The notes under the pieces were generated by a model. It was not told where the DNA came from. It did no database searches and saw nothing but the letters and a program-made list of their open reading frames with translations. Shown here piece after piece: positions 13,101-23,875 of a stretch of DNA of 64,000 nt. Numbering within the stretch: the stretch's first letter is position 1; every line of letters begins with the position of its first letter. This DNA is from Heliocidaris erythrogramma (Eukaryota > Echinodermata > Echinoidea > Camarodonta > Echinometridae). The translations under genes and the position numbers were made by a program. Location of the stretch: contig CM046861.1 of the NCBI GenBank assembly GCA_025617745.1, positions 10,646,244-10,710,243 of the forward strand, given 5' to 3'.

Positions 13101-14503
13101 AATTTAGGGGTGGAAAAATGAATTACTTTTAATGTTTTCATTGCAAGGATATATTAGAGAATATATTTTGTGTAGAAATTATTTGTGTAGGATGAAGAGA
13201 AGGTATGATAAAATGGTGATAAACATGCATGAAGGTTAAAGTCTGACTTTGCTTTTTTTGGGTGGCCAGACAAGGGGGGAATGTACAGAATGGGTGGCAC
13301 GGTAGGGGTTAAGGACCTGGTGGAACAATAAATCACTTCTAACAGTACCTTCCACCAATGCCCTATCTTACAGTTCACGATCTTTCCAAGCAGCATCCGG
13401 CTCTGGATGTATCAAACAGAATGTATCATGTATCAGACATGTATCAGAATGTATCAGACAAGCAGACTCCACCGAAAAATTCAAGTCCATGTTAAAAACG
13501 TCTTTGTTCGTCCAATAGTGTCAATTTCTCTTTACCCAAACCTTTGATCCATCATAACTGAAACTACCCCTCTCCCTCTACATCTGTTATTTTCTTTTCA
13601 GCACATAGAGACCCCTGTGGTGATAAGCGCTTAATAAGAATTGTTCATTAGTATTATTATTAAGATGGAAAGTGGCCCAGAGTGAAAGTTATGAACTTAT
13701 CAAGAAAGTTATGAACTTATCAAGAAAGGAAGAAATGATCTTGAAATGCAAAAATACAACACGAAGCATTATCGATCTTGAAAATTGAACTGTTAATACA
13801 GAGTATCTTTTGTGGTTTTGTCTTGTTGACAGGTTACTACCAGCGAGACACGGAGGTCTGCATTTCATTCCAGAAAGGAAAAAGAGGAGTTGAAGATGAT
13901 GATGATGATGATGGTGAGGACACAGGGAAAGCAGAAGGAGATCCCCTCACCAAGAAGAAGAAGAAGCGGAAGCTTGACAAAGATTCTGGAACCAATGACA
14001 ACGGCAACACCAGTCATCCCATCTCAAACCGTTACGCACTCTTCAAAGCCGACGTCGCGGAGTTCCAGAAGAAATTCAGTGATGACGAACTCTTCAAGGA
14101 AACCAAAGGACGTTGTATCCCTTCCATGATGAGCAAGTCATTCGATCCAGACTTTTCGAGAAAGGAGACGGCGAGTATGAAAAATTGTCTTTTGAGATTG
14201 ATTAAGGAGTATGATGAGGGGCCCTTGCCTGGGAAAAAATCTCGATCCATCAAAGGAGCAGGGTCCAGTAAGGAGGATGCTGGGTCCAGTGACGACGATG
14301 AAAAAGACAACCAAAGTGAAGATGAAAGTAAAGAAGAACAAAGTGATGATGAAGAGGACAAATCCAGCAATGATGAGGATGATGATGAAGAGGAGGATGA
14401 AGATAAATCTAGTGATGATGATGATGAAGATAAATCTAGTGATGATGATGAGGATGAGGATGAGGATGAGGACGATGACGACGTGTCTAGTGATGACTCA
14501 TAG
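952..14503 (+). CDS. DUF6589-type protein with two inserted PHD fingers and an acidic tail (3' part of gene, 7 exons)
   Basis: Exons 952-1179, 2031-2165, 3950-4172, 6293-6562, 6962-7195, 8500-8610 and 13833-14503 all have AG/GT borders and join in frame to 623 residues ending at a TGA or TAG-type stop at 14501-14503. Residues 1-150 and about 290-410 resemble the two halves of DUF6589 as I know it: RFLFMKDTLTDLH and LDDFF first, then LRDAEREGDGEALMGYW and IHNRTMNFEGEAGKN. Between them lie two C4HC3 PHD fingers (about 191-235 and 241-292), which usually read histone tails. The last exon adds a KKKKKRK basic patch, compatible with nuclear import, then a D/E/S-rich acidic tail. There is no start codon in frame near 952, so the N-terminal exons lie outside the window. 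DUF6589 function is unknown; a transposase-derived origin is inference. Exon calls are strong because every junction preserves both frame and domain. Confidence 0.75.
1207..1545. repeat. GAT-type trinucleotide repeat in intron
   Basis: An imperfect (GAT)n array with GAC, GAA and AGT variants lies directly after the donor of exon a. It keeps an open frame of aspartates on the plus strand and of histidines on the minus strand. Both are by-products of the repeat. Confidence 0.9.
1795..1915 (-). mobile_element. possible tRNA-derived SINE remnant
   Basis: On the minus strand a B-box-like GGGTTCGAAACC occurs near 1875-1886, preceded by a tRNA-like stretch. No tail or target duplication was found, so this is tentative. 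Confidence 0.3.
2031..2165 (+). CDS. exon b of the DUF6589/PHD gene
   Basis: Acceptor AG at 2029-2030, donor GT at 2166-2167, 45 codons, phase 0 at both ends. It encodes DTLTDLHVPTSPTERATL through CLDDFFL. The terminal DDFFL matches the conserved EDFFLLV region of DUF6589 and is completed by FVCCAMVV at the start of the next exon. Confidence 0.7.
2166..3949. other. intron, no gene seen
   Basis: AT-rich intron. It holds a run of 14 C at 3421-3434 and an ATT/ATC repeat at about 3885-3925. An acceptor-like TTTCTTTCAG at 3639-3648 leads into a stop after four codons in the required frame, so it was not taken as an exon. Confidence 0.6.
3950..4172 (+). CDS. exon c of the DUF6589/PHD gene, start of PHD 1
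   Basis: Acceptor AG at 3948-3949 and donor GT at 4173-4174; starts in phase 0 and leaves one base over. It encodes FVCCAMVVGFALEVLISN, a hydrophobic DUF6589 segment, and ends with YRFCFCKE, the first two zinc ligands of PHD finger 1. A trinucleotide ATT-rich run lies just upstream of the acceptor. Confidence 0.7.
4173..6292. other. intron with one possible terminal-inverted-repeat element
   Basis: Bases 4344-4533 are bounded by ACCTGCCAAC and its near inverse GTTTGCAGGT, and are rich in the phrase TGTCCCTATTT. This looks like a small MITE, but no convincing target duplication is visible. The rest of the intron shows nothing recognisable. Confidence 0.35.
6293..6562 (+). CDS. exon d of the DUF6589/PHD gene, rest of PHD 1 and most of PHD 2
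   Basis: Acceptor AG at 6291-6292, donor GT at 6563-6564, phase 1 at both ends. It contains MLECSNINC, WFHELC and DWYCSTTC, which complete the C4HC3 pattern begun in the previous exon. It then opens PHD 2 with YCVCRMK, TCANKKC and KFHHGC. The split of one zinc finger over two exons is itself good evidence that the splice calls are right. Confidence 0.8.
6962..7195 (+). CDS. exon e of the DUF6589/PHD gene, end of PHD 2 and second DUF6589 half
   Basis: Acceptor AG at 6960-6961, donor GT at 7196-7197, phase 1 at both ends. QKWYCSAQC closes PHD 2. The rest, including LRDAEREGDGEALMGYW and a leucine-rich end, resembles the DUF6589 core segment LADFRDAVREGDGxRVLxxWK that I recall for the family. 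Confidence 0.8.
7196..8499. other. intron, no gene seen
   Basis: AT-rich sequence without a supported exon or a recognisable repeat. It ends in a clean acceptor at 8498-8499. Confidence 0.6.
8500..8610 (+). CDS. exon f of the DUF6589/PHD gene
   Basis: Acceptor AG at 8498-8499, donor GT at 8611-8612, phase 1 at both ends. It encodes ISGCFEPRVRQEVIHNRT then MNFEGEAGKNFSFDLQSK. The order HNRTMN then GEAGKN is like the DUF6589 signature WNRxVNxxGxxGxNIPxDL. Confidence 0.75.
9691..9866. mobile_element. TA-target MITE (Tc1/mariner or pogo-like)
   Basis: The 176-bp element has terminal inverted repeats starting CAGTGGAACCTC and ending in the inverse GAGGTTCCACTG, and is flanked on both sides by TA (9689-9690 and 9867-9868). 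Terminal sequence and TA target fit Tigger/pogo-type non-autonomous elements known from many animals. Confidence 0.8.
9871..9953. repeat. near-perfect palindrome
   Basis: Two arms of about 30 bases (starting TATTGTGTGTTGAGAGCCAG, ending in the inverse with two or three differences) enclose a short loop. It sits four bases after the MITE and is probably a foldback MITE. A structured RNA is less likely because no flanking gene context supports it. Confidence 0.7.
10331..10421. repeat. GA-rich microsatellite
   Basis: Imperfect GAGA/GAAA repeat on the plus strand. Confidence 0.9.
10500..11280. repeat. AAAATAG-rich low-complexity block
   Basis: Almost 800 bases are built from irregularly spaced AAAATAG, AAAAATAG and AAAATATA words with a longer sub-repeat containing ATTAGAAGTACAAAA (three copies around 10768-10867). 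It is not a simple satellite with fixed period. Confidence 0.8.
13605..13668 (+). mobile_element. possible SINE 3' end
   Basis: The order CACATAGAGAC, then AAGCGCTTAATAA, then an ATT repeat resembles the 3' end of the SINE at 26810-27170. Only the tail is recognisable. Confidence 0.35.
13833..14503 (+). CDS. last exon of the DUF6589/PHD gene, basic patch and acidic tail
   Basis: Acceptor AG at 13831-13832 and phase 1 start. It finishes the DUF with YYQRDTEVCIS, then has an Asp run, a basic KKKKKRK patch and a charged helical stretch. It ends in about 75 residues that are almost only D, E, S and K. The tail is encoded by a GAT/GAA-type repeat in which the stop is embedded, so tail length is probably variable between individuals. 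Confidence 0.75.
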
Positions 14504-15565
14504 TGATGATAGGAAGATGATGATGAAGATAAATCTAGTGATGATGATGAGGACGATGACGACGTGTCTCGTGATGACTCATAGTGATGATAGTATGAAG
14601 AAGATAAATCTAGTGATGAGGATGATGAAGAGGATGATGATGAAGATGAAGATGAAGATGAAGATAAAGACATGTCTAGTTATCATACTCAATACAATAC
14701 AATACAATACAATACAATAAGCATTTAGTACGTCCTTCCCATAAGGCTCGGAGCGTTTACAAAATATATAAATTACAGAACACAGTAACCATACTCATAG
14801 TGATGATGTGAAGATGAAGAAGATAGATGTAGTGATCATGAGGATGAATGAAGACATGTGTAGTGATGAATTATAGTGATGATAGGAAGATGAAGATGAA
14901 GATAAATCTAGTGATGATGAGGATGAGGAGGAGGAGTTGTGGGAGAATAAAAAAACATGACAGTGATGACTCATAGTGAAAATAGGAGGATAAATCTAGT
15001 GATGATAATGATTTTAATGATTACAGCAGTGGTGATGATGAGATGGAGGAGTAGGAGGAGGATCAAAACATGGTTACTGATGATTTATAGTCATGATAGG
15101 AAGATGAAGGTGAATTCAGGGATGATGAAGATGAGGATCAGGGGCGGATCCAGGATTTTGTAAAAGAGGGGGCACAGAGCCGGAAAAGTACACAATTCAG
15201 GGCACAAATTTTTTTCATTGTGTACTTACGGTATGCCCATTGAGTTTCAAAAGGGGGGGGGCGCGGGCTGGATTTCCCCCTATGTAGATCCGCCACTGAT
15301 GAGGATAAAAAGTAATGTCTAGTGATGATAGGAAGGTAAATCTAGCGATGATAATGAGTTTGATAATCACGACCATGGTAATGATGACAAGAAAAGAAGA
15401 AGTAGGAGGATGAAGACATGTCTAAGTGATGATATCATGACCGAGATGAAGAAATTTCAGTGATGATAAGGACAATGGTGGGAACAATGATCATTGATGA
15501 TGGTGGTGATGATGTAAATCTAGTGCGATGATGATGAGGAAGACATGTCCAGCAATGAGTTACAG
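14504..15565. repeat. GAT/GAA-type repeat array continuing past the stop codon
   Basis: The acidic-tail repeat of the upstream gene runs on for about 1 kb with degenerate GATGATGAGGAT units and recurring AAATCTAGTGATGAT and ACATGTCTAGTGATGA phrases. It is interrupted by (AATAC)n at 14691-14719 and by the hAT MITE at 15139-15298. Confidence 0.85.
15139..15298. mobile_element. hAT-type MITE, family A copy 1
   Basis: Begins CAGGGGCGGATCCAGGATT and ends GATCCGCCACTG. It is flanked by an exact 8-bp direct repeat ATGAGGAT (15131-15138 and 15299-15306). Terminal inverted repeats plus an 8-bp target duplication are diagnostic of the hAT superfamily. Confidence 0.85.
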
Positions 15566-17934
15566 TGACTATCAATCATATATTATGATCTTGTTTAGAG
15601 TTATATAGAAGATTATGCCAAAACTGAAGGAGCTAGTAACCATCACTCAGCTATGATGTGTTTGTTACTAGGGAGTTTCTTGTGTTTTTTATATAAAAAA
15701 AGCAACAACAAAAATAAGGCTGTAGTACTCGAACAGGATAAAGAAATTACACCTAACTATTATTTCCCAGAAACCAAATGTTACTTTTATAGCCTATTAG
15801 TATTTGTACATATCAGTAATGATTGCCAGTATGAGCTTTATGCTACATGAAGAACCACTCTTTCCATCAATTGAAGCCCATTCTGAGTTATCTCAGTTTT
15901 ACTTTGTTTAGATAACGTTTTTGTTGCTATGACAAAACTGAGTCTAAAATATTCACTATTTCAAGATAAAGTTGAGTTCTGGTCATGAGATTGAATGGTC
16001 AAAGAAACTGTCTCCAAGCCACTGGGAAAGGTTGATTATGTAGCACATACTAATTGGTGTATACTGTAAGGTTTTGGAATGACCAAAATAAAGAAAGTGA
16101 CTCAGTCCTGCTGATCGGGAGTCACATGCACTGCACACATAAATGTGTATATGGGACTACTCACAAATGTTTGGCGTGAACCTTTCACCTGTTTCTTGTC
16201 ATATTTTGAATGTGAGAGAAGAGCGGTCCTTTTCATGGGACATATGGTAATTTTCCAAACTAACCAAAAAAGAAAGAAAGCTCACAATTGTTTTTAAAAC
16301 TTTCCCAGAACTCAAGCTTCCCTGTCAGTGGCATGCCACTGGGTCAGTTTTGAGTAAGCTCTTGTCGTTTGTTGGAATGTGAGGGCATTTGAAGAGCAAT
16401 CCTTTTCAGGGTACATTTCTACTATGATAATCTTCTAAACTAAAATAAAAAGAATGAGAAAGCAAAATATGTTTTACCTTCCTCAGAACTCAACCTTCCC
16501 TTTAAAAGAGAATATTTTGTCTATTTCTTTCACTGAAAAGAGAAATTGATCACTTGCTATGTACATGTATATATATATATTTTTTTTTCCCCCCGTTGTA
16601 TATTTTCAGAGATGCTTTTATGATACAAAAAGGAGAGCATTTTTTTTTAAATATTCTATCAACACAACAAATGATCATGGTTATTGTTTGACACTTACCA
16701 ATATGTATATCTATTTTTTGTGAGATACCTACATGCAGTTGTCTGTTTATTGAGTAACTGTAAAAAAATCTCCATAAAACTTGGAATTCATCAATAATGT
16801 CAAGGACAATGATATGAAGAATATTAAGAAAATACAAGGAGAAAGTTGCGCAATGTCTCTTGTATATATAGCCAACTTTTGCTGCAGTGAATTTTGGGGT
16901 TCATGATTTCATTGGTACATGTATTTACATATTCATAGAGATTAATGAATATGCAATCAATTGTTTTTCTAGTTATGTAATACCGGTAGTTGTAATCACT
17001 ACATTTGGAGTTTTGGACTTAAGAATAAATATCCATTACTTGGAAAATTTCTTCAGATAGAGTTCTGGAGATAGAATTCATGGTATATTTTTGTTTGTCT
17101 TTAATACACATACATGTATATGAAACTTCAAAAAAGGTGTATTAAAACAGAAGGTGAGATTTTAAAAGAACACACAAGTTGTGTCTATACATTCCATCAA
17201 AATAGTTGTAAACAACCATGGAAATATGTTTGTTTCTTTCTGTGATAGATATGACAAGAACTTTTTCTGGCATGAACTCCAACCATTGATAATGGGTGCA
17301 GTGGCAGATTCGGGATGGGGATGGGGGTGGGGAAGGGGGGGGGGGGGGGGTACAGGGGCATGCATCATCCGCCAAACCCAAATCTGTCATACCTGTAATA
17401 CTGAACTTGTCATCAACATGTTCCTGCCATTGGCTCATCCTGTATGTGAATGCACGCCGGGTCAATTATACAATTTATGTTTGCCGATATATGTATATAC
17501 TGTATTTGTATATTTGTAAAATAAACCTTTGGCACGAGTTCATGAAACTATAGTGTTTCTTTGAATGTGTTATTCTTGTGCAGTAGTGTACACCCTCTTC
17601 ATATATGCATTTTGAAATCATTAATTATGAATCATGGTGTTTCGTATTTAAATCAAATGAAGATTTGTTGTATATAGGGAACCACCCAGGTATATACATT
17701 TTCTTCATTTTAATTCCAGTCCTAGTATATATCATGTTTCCCATTTCTTGGTGCATTGGTGCAATTCCATATTTTATAGCAGGGTCATATTGGTGGAAGA
17801 AAACGATCGTCTTTTCAATGCAATAACATTTTTTTGTATGTTTTTCTGTTTATTTTTGTTATGTGTTTGCAAAATGTCTTGTTTCTCACTTGTTCGTCCA
17901 CATGATGAAGTGATCGCACAATATGAACATTAAT
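15566..17934. other. intergenic, no gene seen
   Basis: No supported coding sequence. It contains a short TA repeat at about 16567-16582 and a G-rich tract at 17311-17350. The sequence CAGTGGCAGATTCGGGAT just before that tract looks like one decayed end of the hAT MITE family A. Confidence 0.5.
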
Positions 17935-18350
17935 GCCCGGCGCACACTGAACGATCCGACTGCGACCCGATTTTCGAACAAATTGCAGTTTGCGTTAAAT
18001 GTGGAAGTTCAAAAAAAGTGAAATTATCTCATTTGAAGTTCGGAATAATGATACGAATACTAATATCGAAATGTTGGTTAACTGCAATTCTTCTGGTTAG
18101 AGTAAAGGCAAAATCGGCTTCAAATCTTAGTCGATCGCAAGATTGGTATGACGTCACTACGATTTGGAATTGAATTCGCTTTTATTCCTACACGGGTGCT
18201 TGCAGTAGCCCGGAATTTCGATTTTAGTGTTCATACTACTATTCAGAACTTTGATCACGAAGATTTTACATGTTTGAAGGTTCATATCAAATGCTATAAC
18301 AACTTTTCCCAAAATCGCATCGTAGTCAGATCGTGCAGTGTGCGCCGGGC
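17935..18350. mobile_element. terminal-inverted-repeat element, family C copy 1
   Basis: The 416-bp element starts GCCCGGCGCACACTGAACGA and ends in the inverse TGCAGTGTGCGCCGGGC. Inverted similarity extends about 40 bases. Superfamily is unclear because the flanks (TAAT left, TTAG right) give no clean target duplication. A second copy, in reverse orientation, lies at 56546-57299. Confidence 0.7.
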
Positions 18351-18911
18351 TTAGCAAGTAATATTTGAATGCCCAAAATTTTCTCGAGGAAAATATAATT
18401 CTTTGTGGAATACATTTTATACACCACTTTCCTTCTGAAGAAGTTTAACAAATTCTTCGCGTGTGCGCTGCGACAGTCGTTTCTCAAACTGGTATATATG
18501 GGAAGGATATCTTAGTACATGTATGAACTACTGACAATGTACTGTGATGGATTGGAGTTATAACGAGTGCGTTCTTTTGAGTTTGAAATAATTGATTCAT
18601 CCTGAAGGTAGCTAGAACGGCATAAGCAGAAGTGTCAAACGGAGAAAGAAAGAGAAAATTGAGAGACAGAGAGAGAAAGAGCGAAGAGAAAAGTGTGATG
18701 GAATGTCATGCACACTTTTAATAATAGCTTTGCAAGGCGAACTTGGAATTGCAAAAGTATGAAAGGTTGGCCTATGAATGCATACAACCAGGGGAATTTT
18801 TGTTTAAAAATACAGGAAAGTGTTTAATGTATAGTCCTCTAAATTATGTCTTTCAATAGTGCATTTGATTCATATTCAAGACCAAATCGTTTAATCATTA
18901 GTAGTATCATC
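18351..18911. other. intergenic, no gene seen
   Basis: Only a short GA-rich patch near 18640-18690 stands out. Confidence 0.6.
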
Positions 18912-19197
18912 CAGGGGCGGATCCAGGATTTAGTAAAAGAGGGGGCACAAAAATGAAAGTTTGTGAAAAGGTAGACCCGTATTTTTTTGGTCTCGCCAGC
19001 TTCTCGAAAAGTCGCTCAGTGCAGGGGGGGGGGGGGGGGGGGGGGGGGAAAAACCAAAAATTTCGCCAAACCTTCAAAAATCGCTTAGTATTAAAGGGGT
19101 TATCGGGTCCAGTGGTAAAAAAAATCATACTTCTCTTCCAAAGGGGGGGGGGGGGGGGGGCACGGGCCGGCTGTGCCCCGCCCTGGATCCGCCACTG
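18912..19197. mobile_element. hAT-type MITE, family A copy 2
   Basis: Same ends as the copy at 15139 (CAGGGGCGGATCCAGGATT / GGATCCGCCACTG), with an exact 8-bp target duplication GTATCATC at 18904-18911 and 19198-19205. The inside carries two long G runs and the CACGGGCCGG-type word shared by the family. Confidence 0.9.
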
Positions 19198-19462
19198 GTA
19201 TCATCACCGCCTTCATAATCAATACAATTGTGATTATCATTTTCATTATCATTAATCGTCGCCATCAACATAATCTCATCATTTACATACATGTATTAGT
19301 ATCCAGGCTAACCTGCGTACTTGGCTGAAGTCGTGGCCGAGTAAGTTATCGAAGAGAGTTGATTCGATTGCAAATACTTGTCTGCATTAAGTACGTCTTT
19401 TAGAACAACCACATTCAAGATTACTTGGTGGAAAACTGAAGAGCAATTCCAAGCTGTTTTGG

Positions 19463-19693
19463 GTCCCATACGTTACCGACCATGTCTAAAACTGGAGTAT
19501 ATATGATTACTGTACTCAATGACAATTTTCGAACCTTTTTCCGAGATATGAAACGTGCCTACTCAAAAAAGTGTGTGTGTGGGAGGGGGAGGGCTGCAGA
19601 CCCCCCCCCCCCCCCTCCACCCGGTTCCGGGACCCATGATTCATATTTACGATTCCATACTAGAATTACACAAAACTTGGTAACGTATGGGAC
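19463..19693. mobile_element. small inverted-repeat element
   Basis: Bounded by a perfect 15-bp inverted repeat GTCCCATACGTTACC / GGTAACGTATGGGAC and carrying a poly-C tract. No clear target duplication, so the family is not assigned. Confidence 0.55.
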
Positions 19694-19849
19694 ATTACTT
19701 GGACATGCCCTAAATGTAGTTGGACTAACTGTAGGAAAACAACGGGAAATGTAATTATGCTGTAAATGTATTAACATAATCATGTTTCTTCTCTACCCAA
19801 ATATTCATGTTAGAAAATATTTTCAACTGTCACACCTACTCGTGTAATT

Positions 19850-21300
19850 ACCGACTAGACGATTCATTTTTCGCTGACTGGTACATTTGTCCAAGAAATC
19901 TTAGAGCCACCACTGTGTTATCGTCACTAGTAACATCAGCACTATTAATGCCATAATCTTGCTTCTATGCAAAAATTTGAATATATTCTGTTTAATGATT
20001 TATTGAATTGAATTTATTAATTCATCAGTCAGTATGAGAACATTTCTTCCGTTGGTATAAGAATAACAAGGATATTTCACAACATAATTATTCAAAACGA
20101 TGAGGTGTACAAGTATCCATTATCATCTAAATAAATATCGGAATAAAATACAAAACGGGGCTTAAAAGGCATTACAAGAAAAAGTGAGTAATAAAGAAAT
20201 GATACAAGAAAAGCAAATGCAAGACTTCCTGACGCCCTCCAATAAGGTACGAAGAATCAGAACATTTATGGATTTTACATTCATTAACTGCATCTTAATT
20301 TCTAAGTATATTGATGTGTACATGTACAAACACAATAAGTATTAAAGTGTACCGACCACTGTGTAAAGTGAGAAGTAAAGTAGTAAACTCTATACTTTTT
20401 GTATAAATGTTTTGTTAAGAAACTACTGACAGAAAGGTATACATGAACATTTACATTTTGCATCTCGTTGTAATTACAAAATTGGTACAAACCATAGTTA
20501 TTTACATGTATGTTATTATGTCCATCATCAATATATTTCCCACCTTCTATATGACATGCGACGAAATTTACTACATACATTCAATTCGAGAATCAAGAAG
20601 ATTTTAAAAATGTCAATAGAGTTAGCAAATATACCATGTGTGTCTTTACATGTCCTGCAGTTTGAACAACTTGTTCAATTTTTAAACCAAAGGATATCTA
20701 GTAATGATGAAATTATTTTCAGTTTCACAATATTTTATTCATCAGACAAGATGCGCTGCACTATCATAAATGCTAACTTATACAAATAGTTTGAAGATTG
20801 TTACACAGGAGCTTCCCATATCATCTCACAATAATATTAATCATAAATGTCACTAAAAACTTTAAAATTGCTATGTTTACAAATGATTTGTCAAGGAAGT
20901 TATGACGAACTTCAATACACAATATAGTTTTTGATATGTGAATTCAGGTATTTGTTGTTGCATGTGTTTGAAGATTTTTTAAAAATTATTTTAACTAAGG
21001 AATTTCTTGCTTGTGCTCCTCTTTTTCTATTCCCTTTCCCCAGTAATATCATACAAAATAATATACTAGTACACGCTTTCTCAAATTTTAACATATTCCC
21101 ACTTTTATACATCCATGGATAAAAAACACCACCACTACCAATTATGCCTGTCCTACATAGCCACGTTAACATACATCTATTCAATATACAGTATCATATT
21201 TACAATAAAACATGCACTAATATTCAAATACAGTCAAATTATGAATTAAATAATGATAAACATAATGAACACAAAATATATAACATGGACATTTTTGTGG
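19850..21300. repeat. TRIM-cluster 3'-flank repeat module, distal copy
   Basis: This stretch is similar over most of its length to 48690-49870 and in part to 50070-50760 and 51000-51450. Shared words include GAGCCACCACTGTGT, CCCAATAATATTAATCATAA in part, and ACAAATGATTTGTCAAGG. It lies downstream of the first TRIM-like copy in the same relative order, so it is part of the ancestral duplicated unit. Confidence 0.7.
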
Positions 21301-21303
21301 ATA

Positions 21304-22209
21304 CAGTGAGTCCCAGAAAAAACTAAACCCTAAAATAAAGGGTTATTGTGACCACACAATGTGCTCTGTGACAATAATTATCTATTTTCCATAAAATAGA
21401 AGTATTATGCTTTTAAAAATACGTTGATGTCATCCACCCGTACATGCAGGGCAGCAGAATTTTGAAAATGACATGAAACTCAGTTGTGCCGGATTTGGGT
21501 AAAACCGTGAAAACGTTCACATGCGAACACGACCCAAATGTAACATGACATTTAAAACCCTATGAGAAGACTGTTTTCATCCGTTTCTTCCAATAATGAG
21601 GGTAAGGATAACATCCCCATCATAAAAAAGGATGGTCAATGTTTTGTCCGTGTTGGGGGTAAAGAAAAAGGCATATCGAAATGGCCCGGTGAAATGGTAC
21701 CTGCATTCGAAATGAAAAGCAATTTTTTTTGCATTTTTCTGAAATGAAGTTTCTTTGAAGAACAAAGCGGAGAGAAAGGTGATATTTTTCACAAACGTAA
21801 AGTAAGTAGCACTTTCCATTGTCATCAGATGGAAATATAAGGTAGCAAGGATACATAAGGCAGAAAAAATATATCAAGATTATGGCAATTTCCCACCTCA
21901 GGAGGGCCCCTTTTTCATCACACGAAGGGCACTTTTTCATCTTTTGAGGGATATTTATTGATTTTGGTAATTTGGGGGCGTATGCCCCTGCCACCAATGG
22001 AAGATGATATTGACCCGTGTGAATTATGAATTACGTACCATATCTCTTAAAGCTGGTATTTTTATTTAGTCATTTTCGCATGTGATACTAACGTCTTCAC
22101 AGTTTTAATACTTCTAGTATATGGAAAATAGATAATTATTGTCACAGAGCACATAGTGTGGTCACAATAACCCTTTGTTTTAGTGTTTCGTTTTTTCTGG
22201 GACGCACTG
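21304..22209. mobile_element. TA-target MITE (Tc1/mariner-like), family T
   Basis: Starts CAGTGAGTCCCAGAAAAAAC and ends in the inverse GTTTTTTCTGGGACGCACTG, with TA on both sides (21302-21303, 22210-22211). The inverted similarity runs about 100 bases inward (including the AATAATTATCTATTTTCC word). The duplication break of the TRIM cluster falls inside this element. Confidence 0.75.
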
Positions 22210-23875
22210 TAGGCCTATAATAGATATTAAAAAAAAAAATGAAAAATTCCTTTGAAATTCGTTCATATTTGAAATACTAAAGGAAATAGGACCTTCATAA
22301 GTTATCAGCTGTTCTTCAACATTAAAAAAATGATCAGAGAGTTTAAACTGATTGACACTTAAAACATGAGCGACATGAGGTTTCCCCACTCATCTACTCT
22401 AAAAGCAGTAATAGTCATGAAGAGCGGAACACGTTCAAAATGTGTTTTTACAAAATCATTCGATTCTAGGGACCTTATAGAAACATCACAAAGATGAAAA
22501 ATGGTCCAAAGCAAAATCCCAAGAACATTAATTTTCAAAGTAAAAGATAAAAGAGAAAATATGAATGAAAATAAAAAAATACCAGGATGTATGACTGTGA
22601 TTAATTCTATTATGTTATTAGGGCCATTCTCCGAAAAGTGCAATTAGAGTTGTACAAATGACAAAATTTCAACCTCAAAGATTTCATTAAATTCTTATGA
22701 ATTCAGAAAATTTAATCCCTTAAGAATGCAAAACAGTCAACGGGTGATTTTTGGCTACCAACATTTTTTTCAAGAAATATTTCCAAACTCAGTGACCCTT
22801 TTTCACATTTTAAAGCGAAATCACGGATACGTTAATACCAGAGGTAGTATCTTAGAAAACTCTGATAGTCTGCTTAATTCTTGCTTTAAAATGTCAACAC
22901 TACAAGCTTGAATATGTACAAACATCATGGAAAAATTTGGAGTCAACCTTGATCTTTTCTGTAATAAAAATGATCGTGATTTATAAAGTGAAAGCTATAT
23001 ACAATTGAGTTTCTATTTGTAGTTTAATTTTATCAGTAATCTCATTGATCACGTATGAAAAAAAACGTTATGTTTAGGTATTACACTTGTGATAAAAAAG
23101 CAAATGACACGTAAATTCTGGATGCAAAGAAGAACGGTGTATAGTAACGTATTTGACGCATCGGAAGTTCCGTTGGCCTATGCAGCAACAATCCCAGCAC
23201 CAATAAATGCATTCTATCTTGTAGAACATCAAAATATGACTGCATTCGTAAAAGCAACATACATGTATATGTACTTCTGTCCGTGAAGAACGATCTCAAC
23301 GTAGATAAATGATTAGACACTTCAATCTATAATTATAACATTGATATATATGTAAAATACGAATAGTAACAATAAATCACAAAATTACAATGTTTTTCTG
23401 GGATAGTTCTGAAATTTGCAGTTACGGAAGACGGTAAAAATGAAGTTAGATAAGATTTTTTATAAAAATAATACGCATAAATTCAATTTCCCATTGTTCC
23501 TGTAATAAATAACGTCTCAAGAAAATTATAAACGACAAATGAGTAATGCATAATTATCTCATCAAACACGTTACCAGCCTGATCAGAAAAGAATTGAGGA
23601 AAAATGAAAGGATCGAGATAGAAGATAACGAATGTGTCAGCAGAAGAGGTTAAAATTTCATTATTAATAATTACATAATATATAGACATACACATTTTGT
23701 ACATTATGGGCTATAAAATGAGAAATAAAATATCTTGTCATATACATTACTAATCTGATCTGATCAGATACGTTACCGTACCTCTATTTGGCAATAAGAG
23801 CACACAGATCGACAGGAATTTATAAAGCCGCTATACGCTGACAAAAGTAGAGCACGTGGTCCGAAAAGTAAAATA
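22210..23875. other. TRIM 3' flank, no gene seen
   Basis: Non-coding. Bases 22235-22390 resemble 49890-50040 and 50812-50970 (words such as TTTGAAATTCGTTCATATTTG). Small open frames are not conserved beyond the recent duplication. Confidence 0.6.

Larger units (their letters stand above)
8611..13832. other. large repeat-filled intron
   Basis: This 5.2-kb intron contains the MITE at 9691, the palindrome at 9871, a GA repeat at 10331 and the AAAATAG-rich block at 10500-11280. A possible SINE tail lies at 13605-13668. Stretches around 9957-10060 and 11280-11700 share the word TTCCGTTTT and may be ends of one older element. No additional exon was supported. Confidence 0.55.

Noticed and set aside
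14032..14673. 213-codon minus-strand serine-rich frame
   Set aside because: Shadow of the acidic-tail repeat of the real plus-strand exon.
14211..14720. 169-codon methionine-rich plus-strand frame
   Set aside because: Frame-shifted reading of the same GAT repeat.
18500..18700. GA-rich patch as promoter element
   Set aside because: Such patches are frequent in this window and no gene start lies nearby.
21620..21997. 125-codon minus-strand frame with KKCPSCDEKG
   Set aside because: Lies inside a non-coding MITE. Relatives at 39.7 and 59.1 kb do not keep the frame, and the copy at 29591-29881 keeps it only by the recent duplication.
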